From: Peptoniphilus vaginalis
Lineage (GTDB): Bacteria; Bacillota; Clostridia; Tissierellales; Peptoniphilaceae
Assembly: GCF_900176605.1 (NCBI RefSeq)
Contig: NZ_FXLP01000004.1
Span: 62,001-126,000 of the forward strand
Direction of reading: 5' to 3'
DNA length: 64,000 bases
Position numbers and translations under genes: made by a program. The notes beneath the pieces were generated by a model. It searched no databases. It was not told the DNA's origin and worked only from the letters and a program-made list of their open reading frames with translations. Positions 31,171-40,041 of this stretch are shown piece by piece (within the stretch, counting starts at the first letter, position 1; each line of letters opens with the position of its first letter).

Positions 31171-32394
31171 ATGGAAAGAATTGTAATTGAGTTCGGCATG
31201 TTTGAAACTCTATTTCTTGGCGTAATCGGTATCTATCTTGGGGACTTCTTGAGAAAGAAATTTCCAGTTTTAGTTAAATACTGCCTTCCATCTGCTGTAG
31301 TAGGCGGCACTATTATTTCAATTATCACTATGATTTTATACTACGCAGGCATTATGGAACCAAACTTTGACTTCAAGACAGTTAATACTTTATTCTACTG
31401 CTTATTCTTTGCAGCTAGTGGTGCTGCTGCCAGTCTTTCATTATTAAAGCAAGGTGGAAAGCTAGTAGTTATCTTTGCTGTTTTAGCTGCCCTACTTGCT
31501 GCTTTTCAAAACGCAGTTGCACTTGGAGTAGGTAACTTACTTCACGTTAACCCACTTATCTCAATGATGACAGGTTCAATACCTATGACAGGTGGCCACG
31601 GAAACGCTGCTAGTTTTGCACCAATAGCTGTTGAAGCTGGTCAAACTGCTGCCATGGAAGTTGCTATTGCATCCGCTACGTTTGGACTTATTGCAGGTTC
31701 ACTTATTGGTGGACCTTACGGTAACTTTATCGTTAAGAAATTTGGATTTGAAGATCCAGAACTAGATAATCAAGAAAACACTCTTGTTGATACAGCTAAA
31801 ACTGTTTTGATGAACAAGAAGACTATGATTTCTTCTGTAAACATGATGGTTCTTGCTTGTGGTATTGGCCAATTAATTTTCTTGGGCCTACAAAAGGGTG
31901 GTGCTAACATTCCAATTCACGTTTGTTGTATGCTTGGTGGTATCCTTGTGAGAGTCTTCCTTGATAAGACAGGAAGAGTTACCGATTCACTTCTTGAAGC
32001 AATTGATACTGTTGGAGATTTTTCTCTTGCACTTTTCGTTTCAATGTCAATTGTAAGTATGAAGTTATGGCAACTTGCAGACCTAGGACCTCAACTAATC
32101 GTCCTTCTTCTTGCACAAGTTGTTCTTGTTCTAGTATTCACTTACTTCTTAACATTTAGACTACTTGGCAAGAACTACGACTCAGCCGTTATGGCAGTAG
32201 GTCACCTTGGTTTTTCAACAGGTGCTGTTCCAGTTTCAATGACAACTATGAAGACAGTTTGTGACAAGTACAGATTCTCTAAGCTTGCCTTCTTCGTTGT
32301 TCCAGTAATTGGTGGATTCATTTCAAATATTTCAAATGCACTAATTATTACTAAGTTCTTGGACATTGCAATTAAGATGAACGCAGGTATGTAA
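31171..32394 (+). CDS. gltS: Na+/glutamate symporter
   Basis: 407 residues from ATG 31171, which follows AGGAGG. It has about ten to eleven membrane segments in two repeats, with the GltS signature GSIPMTGGHGNAASFAP and the second-half counterpart VGHLGFSTGAVPVSM. It imports glutamate with Na+. In this genome region it would supply the substrate of the 2-hydroxyglutarate pathway encoded at 38881-48000, with the Na+ gradient built by GcdABCD. It is a single-gene unit with its own promoter and terminator. Confidence 0.93.
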   Translation: MERIVIEFGMFETLFLGVIGIYLGDFLRKKFPVLVKYCLPSAVVGGTIISIITMILYYAGIMEPNFDFKTVNTLFYCLFFAASGAAASLSLLKQGGKLVVIFAVLAALLAAFQNAVALGVGNLLHVNPLISMMTGSIPMTGGHGNAASFAPIAVEAGQTAAMEVAIASATFGLIAGSLIGGPYGNFIVKKFGFEDPELDNQENTLVDTAKTVLMNKKTMISSVNMMVLACGIGQLIFLGLQKGGANIPIHVCCMLGGILVRVFLDKTGRVTDSLLEAIDTVGDFSLALFVSMSIVSMKLWQLADLGPQLIVLLLAQVVLVLVFTYFLTFRLLGKNYDSAVMAVGHLGFSTGAVPVSMTTMKTVCDKYRFSKLAFFVVPVIGGFISNISNALIITKFLDIAIKMNAGM

Positions 32395-32452
32395 GAAAAA
32401 TTAAAAATCTCTTAAATTTAAAATTATTTTAATTTGAAAATTTAAGCACTCA

Positions 32453-32487
32453 AAAAGGGCTATAGCGAAAACTATAAGCCCTTTTTA
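32453..32487. terminator. Bidirectional terminator between gltS and the aldehyde dehydrogenase
   Basis: AAAAAGGGCTATAG / CTATAAGCCCTTTTT hairpin with A and T runs on both sides. Confidence 0.85.
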
Positions 32488-32516
32488 ATTACTCTATTTA
32501 TTTATAAAATTTATTA

Positions 32517-34001
32517 TTAGTAAAGTCCTGAAGCTTTTTCAGAAGTATTAATGAAGATGTTCTTAACTTGTGAATAAGCATCAAGCATCATCTTGTGGTT
32601 TTCTCTACCAATACCTGACCTCTTGTAGCCGCCAAAAGGTGCCCCTGCTGGAAGTTGGTTGTAAGTGTTAACCCAAACTCTACCAGTTTCAATTGCTCTT
32701 GCAACTCTTATTGCCTTGTTGATGTCTCTTGTCCAAACAGCACCAGCTAGACCGTAGTCTGAATCATTTGCCATTTTTACAACTTCGTCTTCATCCTTGA
32801 ACTTAATTACAACTGCAACTGGTCCAAAAATTTCTTCTCTTGCAACTTGCATCTTGTTATCTGCATTTGTTATAAGAGTTGGCATTGTGAAGTAACCATT
32901 TTCTGTTCCATTCTTTGTAGCCTTTTCGCCACCAACGACAATTGTTGCTCCTTCTTTTCTTGCAACTTCTACATAGCCAAGAACTTTTTCAGTTTGTGAC
33001 CTGTTTACTTGAGCTCCAACTTGTGTGTCTTCTTCCCAAGGTAGACCAACCTTGATCTTCTTGAATTTTTCAATTGCCTTTTCAACAAATTCATCGTAGA
33101 TATTTTCGTGAACGAAAACTCTTGAACCTGCACAACATACTTGTCCTTGGTTAAATAAGATACCCATAGCAAGACCATCTATTGCAAGGTCCATATCGCA
33201 GTCATCAAAGAAGATGTTAGCAGACTTACCACCAAGTTCTAGGGTAGCTGGAATTAATTTTTCTGCTGCAGCTCCTGCAATCTTGTAGCCAACTTCAGTT
33301 GAACCAGTGAAGGCAAGTTTTGAAAGTCCTTTATGATGTTGTAAGTATTCACCAGACTTAGATCCAGATCCTGTTACAACGTTGATGACTCCCTTTGGCA
33401 CTACATCTTTTATCAACTTCATTAGTTCTAATAGTGAAAGTGAAGTTGTTGATGATGGTTTAATTACAACTGCATCCCCTGCTGCTAGGGCTGGAGATAA
33501 TTTCCAGGCTGCCATTAGGAATGGGAAGTTCCATGGAATAATTTGACCAACAACTCCAAGTGGTTCACGAAGGACTATGGATAGGGTGTTTTCGTCAATG
33601 GCATTAGCAGTTCCTTCTTCGGCTAGGATTGCTCCTGCAAAGTATCTAAAGTGTTCAGATGCTAGTGGGATATCAACATTTTTTGTTTCCCTAATTGGCT
33701 TACCATTGTCAAGAGTTTCAACCATGGCAAGGTGGTCAGCATTTTCATCAATTATATCGGCAATCTTGTTTAAGATTTTTGCTCTTTCGTATCTATTTGT
33801 CTTTTTGTATTGGTGGAAGCCTTCCCAAGCTGCCTTAACAGCCTTGTCTACATCAGCTTCACTTGCTTGGGCAATTGATGCAAGTTTTTCTCCATCTGCT
33901 GGACAAAATACATCTAATGTTTCCCCATTTTCACTTTCTACAAATTCTCCGCCAATAAATAGGCCATACTTTTTATCTAAATTAATCTTTGGTTTAGTCA
34001 T
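32517..34001 (-). CDS. NAD(P)-dependent aldehyde dehydrogenase
   Basis: 494 residues of the ALDH superfamily, which oxidises aldehydes to acids. The glycine motif FTGSTEVG, the catalytic Glu in LELGGKS and the catalytic Cys in NQGQVCCAGSR are present, as is the C-terminal PFGGYKRSG segment. It resembles the AldA / acetaldehyde-type enzymes. It stands alone, ending against gltS, with no nearby genes defining its substrate. Confidence 0.93.
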   Translation of the reverse strand: MTKPKINLDKKYGLFIGGEFVESENGETLDVFCPADGEKLASIAQASEADVDKAVKAAWEGFHQYKKTNRYERAKILNKIADIIDENADHLAMVETLDNGKPIRETKNVDIPLASEHFRYFAGAILAEEGTANAIDENTLSIVLREPLGVVGQIIPWNFPFLMAAWKLSPALAAGDAVVIKPSSTTSLSLLELMKLIKDVVPKGVINVVTGSGSKSGEYLQHHKGLSKLAFTGSTEVGYKIAGAAAEKLIPATLELGGKSANIFFDDCDMDLAIDGLAMGILFNQGQVCCAGSRVFVHENIYDEFVEKAIEKFKKIKVGLPWEEDTQVGAQVNRSQTEKVLGYVEVARKEGATIVVGGEKATKNGTENGYFTMPTLITNADNKMQVAREEIFGPVAVVIKFKDEDEVVKMANDSDYGLAGAVWTRDINKAIRVARAIETGRVWVNTYNQLPAGAPFGGYKRSGIGRENHKMMLDAYSQVKNIFINTSEKASGLY

Positions 34002-34136
34002 TTTACACTCCTTATTTTACTTTAATGTGTCATATAAAGCTTTCACATTAGAAATACCCCTCATAATTAATTTAAAAACCCATAAGTATATATTTTTAAT
34101 TTTTTACTTAGAGAAAGCTCTCTGATTTCTTTCACT

Positions 34137-34167
34137 AAAAAAAGACTCTTTGCGAGTCCTTTTTTAA
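34137..34167 (-). terminator. Terminator-like hairpin downstream of the HTH/DUF2975 module
   Basis: On the minus strand AAAGGACTC / GAGTCTTTTTTT lies 35 bases after the last gene of the module. Confidence 0.6.
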
Positions 34168-34201
34168 AAATTTCTAATTGATTTTCTTTATCAATTTTAC
34201 T

Positions 34202-34678
34202 TTAAGTATCCCATTCTAAAAATAAAATTTCTCCCTTGTCCTCATCAAGTACTAGGGCAACGAAATTTCCATACATTCCTTCAAAAATATTTTCAGAAGT
34301 TGCTTTAAAATAAATTTCGTTATTCATATCAAGCGAAGTTTCAAATCCTCTCTTCTTAACTTCCAAAAGGCAAGTTTCAACTTGAGATTTTTTATTTACA
34401 TCTGTAATCTCGTAAGCCTTTAATTCATTTTTAATTTCCCCAAGGTCTTCCTTGTCAAAAGAGAATAAAATTGCAGCTTCCCCATCTCCATGAAAGCTTG
34501 GCTCCTTATAGAGTTCCCTTTCCCTCTTCACAGACTTGGGAAGTCTTATCCCAAATTCATTTTCCACTTCCTTCACTGCCTGGTCTCTTGGGTCAGACAA
34601 GAAATATAAAAGGGGTATAGCGGCAAGAAAAATTATAAACATTGTAATTAAAATTTTTTTAAATTTTTTATCAGTCAT
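34202..34678 (-). CDS. Membrane-anchored protein of unknown function
   Basis: About 158 residues from ATG 34678, which overlaps the stop of the HTH gene by 8 bases. One N-terminal membrane segment (ILITMFIIFLAAIPLLYFLS) is followed by an acidic extracytoplasmic or cytoplasmic domain with no known motif. It belongs to a three-gene operon with a DUF2975 membrane protein and an HTH regulator. Confidence 0.65.
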   Translation of the reverse strand: MTDKKFKKILITMFIIFLAAIPLLYFLSDPRDQAVKEVENEFGIRLPKSVKRERELYKEPSFHGDGEAAILFSFDKEDLGEIKNELKAYEITDVNKKSQVETCLLEVKKRGFETSLDMNNEIYFKATSENIFEGMYGNFVALVLDEDKGEILFLEWDT

Positions 34679-34889
34679 CTTCATCACCCTCGTAGCGTAA
34701 AATATCACCAACTTGACAGTCTAGGACCCTACAGATTTCTGAAAGTGTAGAAAATCTTACAGCCTTTGCCTTATTGGTCTTTAAGATAGAAAGATTTGAA
34801 AGGCTTATGCCAACTTCCTCAGACAATTCTGTCAAAGTCATCTTGTTCTTTGCAAGTTCAACGTCTAAATCAACAATTATTTTTCCCAT
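34671..34889 (-). CDS. Cro/CI-type (YozG-like) HTH regulator
   Basis: 72 residues from ATG 34889 with GAGGTGG upstream. The whole protein is one helix-turn-helix domain (MTLTELSEEVGISLSNLSILKTNKA and VRFSTLSEICRVLDCQVGDIL). YozG-like regulators are usually encoded next to DUF2975 membrane proteins, as here. It probably controls its own operon; the target is unknown. Confidence 0.88.
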   Translation of the reverse strand: MGKIIVDLDVELAKNKMTLTELSEEVGISLSNLSILKTNKAKAVRFSTLSEICRVLDCQVGDILRYEGDEDD

Positions 34890-34897
34890 GGTCCACC

Positions 34898-35368
34898 TCA
34901 AATCGTAAGATCATTTTCTTCTTTCAAGTCTATGCCTTCCTTGATGAGGTCGCACAAGAGAAGAAAAATTTGTCCCACAAGCATGGACACAAGACCTACC
35001 CCAACAAAAATTAAATTTGTTATGGACCCGTCAAGGTTGAAGTTGGTGTAAAGGATGGCGAGGATAGACAAGAAAAAAATTCCTATAAAGGATAGGGCAA
35101 CAACTTGAAGATTAAAAAGGGTCTTCCTCTCAAAAACTCTGTCCTCCCCATAATTTTTTAATGCCAAGAGTCCAAAGACTAGGGCAAGTATAAGTCCCAA
35201 GACCATGGCATTACACAAGACCATCATGGGATACTGCATATTCATAAACATTGGGTAGATTCCCGCCACTAACTTAGAAAATTTATAAACTCCATAGAGT
35301 CCGCAAGTTAAGATAAAAATAGCAAGGATCAAAAGTCCTCCAATAAATTTAACTCTAAAAGATTTCAT
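34898..35368 (-). CDS. DUF2975 family membrane protein
   Basis: 156 residues with four hydrophobic segments (LLILAIFILTCGLYG, MVLCNAMVLGLILALVFGLLAL, VVALSFIGIFFLSILAIL, FVGVGLVSMLVGQIFLLLCDL). The pattern, and the downstream YozG-like regulator 8 bases away, identify the DUF2975 type. Function is unknown. Confidence 0.82.
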   Translation of the reverse strand: MKSFRVKFIGGLLILAIFILTCGLYGVYKFSKLVAGIYPMFMNMQYPMMVLCNAMVLGLILALVFGLLALKNYGEDRVFERKTLFNLQVVALSFIGIFFLSILAILYTNFNLDGSITNLIFVGVGLVSMLVGQIFLLLCDLIKEGIDLKEENDLTI

Positions 35369-35805
35369 AATAAGCTCCTTTCTTTTCCTTTATTATAATA
35401 AGTATTTTTATGTTTTTCAATAATTATTTATTGTTTATCAATGAATAATTTATCTTTTACATTAAATTTATCAACTCACTTTCAATTTTTTATCTAAATT
35501 CTTCTATTTTATAACCCCGACATAAACTCCCAAAAATTTTTAATTATTCAATCCCTATAATTAATTCAAAATTTAAGATTTGTGAAATCCTTTTTATTAT
35601 TCTTAAGAAAGAATCTCTTTTCTTGGACAAAGTTTTTAAATATAGTAACAAAATTCTATATAAATAAACTATTAGTAAAAAAGATTTTTCTGATCATAAA
35701 AAGTGTTCATACTTCGCCTAATTAACAAGCTTCCTTTATAATTTTTGGTCCTTATGTTATAATATAGATAAGAAAAATTTTAATTAGGGGGAGGACGTAC
35801 ATATT
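35369..35805 (+). other. AT-rich intergenic region, 437 bp
   Basis: No coding frame, RNA gene or repeat could be recognised. Near the end, TATAAT at about 35757 and an AGGGGGAGG ribosome-binding site just before 35806 belong to the downstream gene. Confidence 0.6.
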
Positions 35806-36399
35806 ATGGAAAAACCTTGGGAGTTTGATGATTTTATTTTTGACGGCGATGTTTTAAAGGGAATGACAAGAAAGGGCAAAGACAAAATCAAAAATGAAGA
35901 ATTATTTGATATGGTAGTGCCTACTGAAGGACCTGACGGAACAAAGATTAGAGTAATTGGAGAACAATGCTTCTTTAGAAGAAAACTTAACTCTGTTGTA
36001 ATTCCTGATACTGTAGAAGTAATCCAATACGAAGCTTTTGGTGTTAATAACCTTACTGAAGTAGAAATACCTGACTCAGTTAAGAAGATTGACGCTTACG
36101 CTTTCTACAGAAACAAATTAACTGACGTTAAGTTACCAGAAAAAGTTGAATTTATCGGTGACAATGCTTTCTCACTAAACCAAATTGGTGAAATTGCTTT
36201 TCCTGATACACTTGAATTCATTGGTGTAAGTGCTTTCTACAAGAACAATCTTACAGAAGTTAACTTACCTAAGAACATTAAAGAAGTCGACATGTATGCA
36301 TTCAGAAAGAATAACATTCATGAAGTTAAAGTTCCAGCTGGTATGGAAAAACTTGACCGCAGAGCTTTCGAAGAAAACACTGTTGTTAAAGAAGCTTAA
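35806..36399 (+). CDS. BspA-type leucine-rich-repeat protein without signal peptide
   Basis: 197 residues. After a 45-residue start there are about six LRR_5 units of 23 residues with the pattern L-x-x-V-x-I/L-P-x-x-V/L-x-x-I-x-x-x-A-F-x-x-N. Examples are LTEVEIPDSVKKIDAYAFYRN, LTDVKLPEKVEFIGDNAFSLN and LTEVNLPKNIKEVDMYAFRKN-type units. Family members are usually surface adhesins, but this one has no signal peptide or anchor, so a cytoplasmic or partner-dependent location is likely. It stands alone with a strong ribosome-binding site and terminator. Confidence 0.88.
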   Translation: MEKPWEFDDFIFDGDVLKGMTRKGKDKIKNEELFDMVVPTEGPDGTKIRVIGEQCFFRRKLNSVVIPDTVEVIQYEAFGVNNLTEVEIPDSVKKIDAYAFYRNKLTDVKLPEKVEFIGDNAFSLNQIGEIAFPDTLEFIGVSAFYKNNLTEVNLPKNIKEVDMYAFRKNNIHEVKVPAGMEKLDRRAFEENTVVKEA

Positions 36400-36410
36400 T
36401 ATTTATTATA

Positions 36411-36438
36411 AACTGTTGCTTTGGGGCAACAGTTTTTT
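36411..36438 (+). terminator. Terminator of the LRR gene
   Basis: AACTGTTGC / GCAACAGTT followed by TTTTT. Confidence 0.85.
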
Positions 36439-36473
36439 ATTTCCTTTTTTCAAGTACAAATTAGTTCACAAAA

Positions 36474-36510
36474 AAACTGCTGCTTAAAGCTAAAATGTTT
36501 AAAGCAACAG
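36474..36510 (-). terminator. Terminator of the ornithine-cyclodeaminase-family gene
   Basis: An imperfect stem AACTGTTGCTTTAAAC / GCTTTAAGCAGCAGTT is followed on the minus strand by TTTTTTTG. Confidence 0.7.
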
Positions 36511-36518
36511 TTATTTTT

Positions 36519-37517
36519 TTACATTTCTATTTTTGTGCCTATTCCCTTTTCCTTGGCAAGCTGGTAAATCTTTTCTCCTGCCACAAGGTCTAGACCTGCA
36601 AAGCCTACAGTCTTGAACCAAGTTATTTCTTCCTTGGACTCTCTTCCCACTTCTCTTCCAAGTAGGAGGTTGCCAAGTTCGTGAGCAACTTTCTCTTTTG
36701 TAAGTTTTCCTTCTTTCATTGGAATTATAACATCCCCTGCCTCTTCAATAACACCTTCATTAGTATCAGTGAAGATCTTATCAGCCCTCACTAAGAGATC
36801 TGGAGGAGTTTCTTGCATATCAGGTGTATAGGACCCAACGCTGTTAACATGAATACCCTTCTTCACCTTATTGCCATCAAAAACAGGCTTCTTAGAAGTG
36901 GTCACAGTGGTTATTATGTCCACCTCTCCTAGAACTTCATCAAGTTCCTTAATTGCAAGTATTTTTGTCCCATATTTTTTTAACTTTTCATCCATCTCTC
37001 TTGCAAAGACCTCTGCCCTCTCGTAGTTCACATCATAAACGTAGGCTTCTTCTATGTCTCTTACTGCAAGGACTGCCTCAAGTTGAGTTCCAGCTTGGCC
37101 ACCAGTTCCTATTAATAGAAAAGATTTTGCATCTTCATTGGCTAGGACCTCTGTAGCTGCCCCTGAAGCTGATCCAGTCCTCAGTCTTGTAAGGATTGTC
37201 CCATCAAGGATTGCCTTTACAAATCCATTTTCCCTGTCAATTAAAATCATTGTTGATGGAGATGTAACAAGACCCCTCTCAATATTTTCTGGATATATGT
37301 CGATTATCTTCATGCCAAGGGCATTCTTGTCCTTGATGTAGCCTGGCATAAAAATCGCAGTGCTTGATGAGTCTTTATCTACATCAATTACAGTCCTTAG
37401 AGGTATGTCAGACCCTCCATCGCTATAATTTTTTAGGGCTTCCTTATCTGCCTCAATTATGTCTTTTATGTCAACTGCCTTTAAAATATCTTCTTCTCTT
37501 AAAATTAATATTTCCAT
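36519..37517 (-). CDS. Ornithine cyclodeaminase / mu-crystallin family dehydrogenase
   Basis: 332 residues. The family includes ornithine cyclodeaminase, NAD-dependent alanine dehydrogenase of this type, and imine reductases. The substrate-binding LRTGSASGAATEVLA and the Rossmann motif LLIGTGGQAGTQ are clear. The gene ends against the LRR gene and follows the acyltransferase by 18 bases. In an amino-acid fermenter an amino-acid deamination role is plausible, but the exact substrate cannot be read. Confidence 0.85.
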   Translation of the reverse strand: MEILILREEDILKAVDIKDIIEADKEALKNYSDGGSDIPLRTVIDVDKDSSSTAIFMPGYIKDKNALGMKIIDIYPENIERGLVTSPSTMILIDRENGFVKAILDGTILTRLRTGSASGAATEVLANEDAKSFLLIGTGGQAGTQLEAVLAVRDIEEAYVYDVNYERAEVFAREMDEKLKKYGTKILAIKELDEVLGEVDIITTVTTSKKPVFDGNKVKKGIHVNSVGSYTPDMQETPPDLLVRADKIFTDTNEGVIEEAGDVIIPMKEGKLTKEKVAHELGNLLLGREVGRESKEEITWFKTVGFAGLDLVAGEKIYQLAKEKGIGTKIEM

Positions 37518-37535
37518 TTTTCCCTTCCTTCTCTC

Positions 37536-38588
37536 TTACAAAATTTTCAAATTTAAGATCTTTTTTATAGACCTAAGTATTATTGAAGTAATTAGTGAAA
37601 TAATAAAAATCCCCAAAATTTCTAGGATACTAACTAAGACCTTACTTAAGCCAGCAAAGTTTATATAAGTTAACCCACAGATGCCCAAAAAGTCCAAGAA
37701 AACCAAGTGAATTATAAAAATCACAAAAATATTTTCAGAAACTATCCTTAGAAAAGTCTTTAGCTTTTGACTTTCGATTTTAGCCTTCATACACAAGCCA
37801 AAAAGTGAATAAGCCAGACCAAAAATCAAAATGTTGTTGCCTTCCCAGACGTAGAGGTTTAAGCCTTCTCCACTCATCTTAATTACACTTAGGACCAAGA
37901 GGATATAGGATGTGATAAAGATTAAAACATAAAAACTTGTCTTCCTGTCAAGAATTTTGGACTTATACTTTTTAAAATATCCTCCCAAAAGGGCAAACAT
38001 TACATAGTTGTATGCCCCGCTAAGTTCATAAAACTTTAGGATCTTAAAAATCCTTATATTAAACACTGTTATTGCAAAATTTATTGTAAGAGAAATTATA
38101 ATCCAAATTCCCAAGATGTATTTTAATTGCCCCTCTTCATTCTTCACAAGAAAATTTCCAAGGGGAGCAAAAATATAGATAAAAATTATTATAAAAATAT
38201 AGTAGAGGTGGTTTTTAAAGTTCCCATCTAAGACGTCGGCTGCCATGGCACCAAGGTCAAGTGGCTTATGGTAGTGGAAGATTGTAGAAAGGCAGGACAA
38301 ACTCCTGTAAAACATTTCTGCCAAAATAAAGTAAATGAAAAACTTTACAACCTGTCTTGCAACTTTCTCATAGGATATCTCACCTCTCGTGTATAGAAGA
38401 TAACCACTTGCCATGCAGAAGGCTGGGACGCAAAACCTAAAGAAGGACCCTGCAAACAAAAAATATTTCCAAGTCATAGTCCCCATGTCGGAGGCTGACC
38501 CAGGTGCAAGGACGTGGATGGCAATAGTTGCTATTATTGCAAAAAATTTTATTAAGTCTATCTTATAATCTCTCGTGGACTCTTTCAT
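37536..38588 (-). CDS. Membrane-bound acyltransferase (Acyl_transf_3 family)
   Basis: 350 residues with about ten membrane segments. The N-terminal RDYKIDLIKFFAIIATIAIHV, with Arg/Asp and His in the first helix, is the signature of acyltransferase-3 proteins, which O-acylate surface polysaccharides or other molecules at the membrane. It lies 18 bases upstream of the cyclodeaminase-family gene. The acceptor is unknown. Confidence 0.85.
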   Translation of the reverse strand: MKESTRDYKIDLIKFFAIIATIAIHVLAPGSASDMGTMTWKYFLFAGSFFRFCVPAFCMASGYLLYTRGEISYEKVARQVVKFFIYFILAEMFYRSLSCLSTIFHYHKPLDLGAMAADVLDGNFKNHLYYIFIIIFIYIFAPLGNFLVKNEEGQLKYILGIWIIISLTINFAITVFNIRIFKILKFYELSGAYNYVMFALLGGYFKKYKSKILDRKTSFYVLIFITSYILLVLSVIKMSGEGLNLYVWEGNNILIFGLAYSLFGLCMKAKIESQKLKTFLRIVSENIFVIFIIHLVFLDFLGICGLTYINFAGLSKVLVSILEILGIFIISLITSIILRSIKKILNLKIL

Positions 38589-38714
38589 ACCTAACTCCTC
38601 AAATAATTTTAATTTAATTTTATCATAAAGGCCGCCCTTTACAATGAAAGACTATAAAGATTTTTATCATTACACTTATTCAAAGGTCTTTGTAAATTTT
38701 TTTTAATTTAATTA

Positions 38715-38786
38715 GACTTATTGGACTTGTTTGACTCGTTGGACTTATTCTACTTCTTGCACTACTTGCACTACTCGCTCTTCTTA
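38715..38786. repeat. Degenerate 9-bp tandem array (8 units)
   Basis: Eight 9-base units follow one another, such as GACTTATTG, GACTTGTTT, GACTCGTTG, GACTTATTC, then TACTTCTTG, CACTACTTG and CACTACTCG. It lies between the acyltransferase start and the hgdB terminator, in a 292-bp gap that holds nothing else but that terminator. Confidence 0.75.
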
Positions 38787-38836
38787 AACTCTTCTATCTC
38801 CCTAGCTTGTAAAAATTTTATCAAAAAAGAAAGACA

Positions 38837-38867
38837 AACAAAAAGACGCCGATCTCTCGACGCCTTA
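38837..38867 (-). terminator. Terminator of hgdCAB
   Basis: A 10-bp stem (with two G-T pairs) around a GAGA tetraloop, followed on the minus strand by TTTTTG. Confidence 0.82.
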
Positions 38868-38880
38868 AAAATTTATTTTA

Positions 38881-40029
38881 TTACATTCTATTAAGTTGAA
38901 CCATTTCTTCAAATGTTTCAAGTTGAGTCTTAGCTTGACCGAAGTCAGTCATTTGTTGGTCATAACCAAGTTTGATTAGTGGAATACCAGCTTTTTCGTA
39001 AGCTTGTTTTAATGATGGATATTCCATTTCTTCTGTGTCATTGAATGTCATCATAAATACTAGACATCCATCAGCATCGTTATCAACTGCTAGGTCAACA
39101 ACATATTTTGGTCTCTTCCAAATGTCTGGATCGTAAAGAATTGGATCTTCGTCCATTCTTGCAAATTGATCAGCAAGTGCCATGTATGGATCTTCAATTG
39201 AAGTATCAACGTCAACCTTGAATCCTCTTGATTCACTTGCAACATCATCTGCAACTACACAGATGTTGAATTCGTCAAGTACTTCAAGAAGTGCAGGGTT
39301 GTCAGTGATAACACCAGAAGTTACTACTCTTGGTCCCTTGCATTCTTCTTTTGGCATAGCCTTAAGTGCTTCAATAAGTTCTTTTAACATCTTGTTGTGT
39401 TCGTCTTTTAGCATGTGGTGTGATGCCTTAAGAACGTGACTTCTGTCTGATGCCTTAATAGTTTGTGAATAGTCTCCACATAGTTTAACAAATTCTCTCT
39501 TAAGAGCTCTGTTTTCGTTGTAAACTTCGAAAGCCTTCTTAAGGTTTTCGTCAGTAATCTTAACGTCACAAATTTCTTCAAGTCTTTCAGCAGCTTGTTT
39601 GAAAATTGTAGCGTTATATTTTTTACCAAAGTCTTCTTTTCTGTGTTGTGCATGGTTTAAGAATACCATTGGAATCTTTCTACCAACAGAAACTTTGTAG
39701 TTTTGAGAGAATGGTCTTAGTGTATCATCAAGTGTTGTTATCATTGATGCGCTAAGTCCGTCAAGTGATCCGTCAAGACCCATTTCTAGACATCTAAGTG
39801 CTAGTGAGTAGTAAAATGTTGGGAAATATTCTTTAGCCTTATCAATTGCGCCTTGTCCTCCCCAAACTCCGTATGGAACAAGTCCACCTGCATAGATTAT
39901 TTCTTCAGGTGCGTAGTAAGGGAAAACACCAACTACTTTCTTACCTTCTGCAAGGTACTTGTCGATTTGTTCTCTTCCATTTTCTGCTATATGTTTAAAT
40001 TCTTTTAATAATTCTTTTATATCAGTCAT
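38881..40029 (-). CDS. hgdB: 2-Hydroxyglutaryl-CoA dehydratase, subunit beta (component D)
   Basis: 382 residues of the 2-hydroxyacyl-CoA dehydratase D family. Typical segments are GVFPYYAPEEIIYAGGLVPYG near residue 35 and the C-terminal KLGYDQQ. With HgdA it carries the [4Fe-4S]-cluster dehydratase that removes water from (R)-2-hydroxyglutaryl-CoA to give glutaconyl-CoA through a radical mechanism. It lies 12 bases after hgdA and is the last gene of the hgdCAB unit. Confidence 0.93.
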   Translation of the reverse strand: MTDIKELLKEFKHIAENGREQIDKYLAEGKKVVGVFPYYAPEEIIYAGGLVPYGVWGGQGAIDKAKEYFPTFYYSLALRCLEMGLDGSLDGLSASMITTLDDTLRPFSQNYKVSVGRKIPMVFLNHAQHRKEDFGKKYNATIFKQAAERLEEICDVKITDENLKKAFEVYNENRALKREFVKLCGDYSQTIKASDRSHVLKASHHMLKDEHNKMLKELIEALKAMPKEECKGPRVVTSGVITDNPALLEVLDEFNICVVADDVASESRGFKVDVDTSIEDPYMALADQFARMDEDPILYDPDIWKRPKYVVDLAVDNDADGCLVFMMTFNDTEEMEYPSLKQAYEKAGIPLIKLGYDQQMTDFGQAKTQLETFEEMVQLNRM

Positions 40030-40041
40030 TTTGCACCCCTA

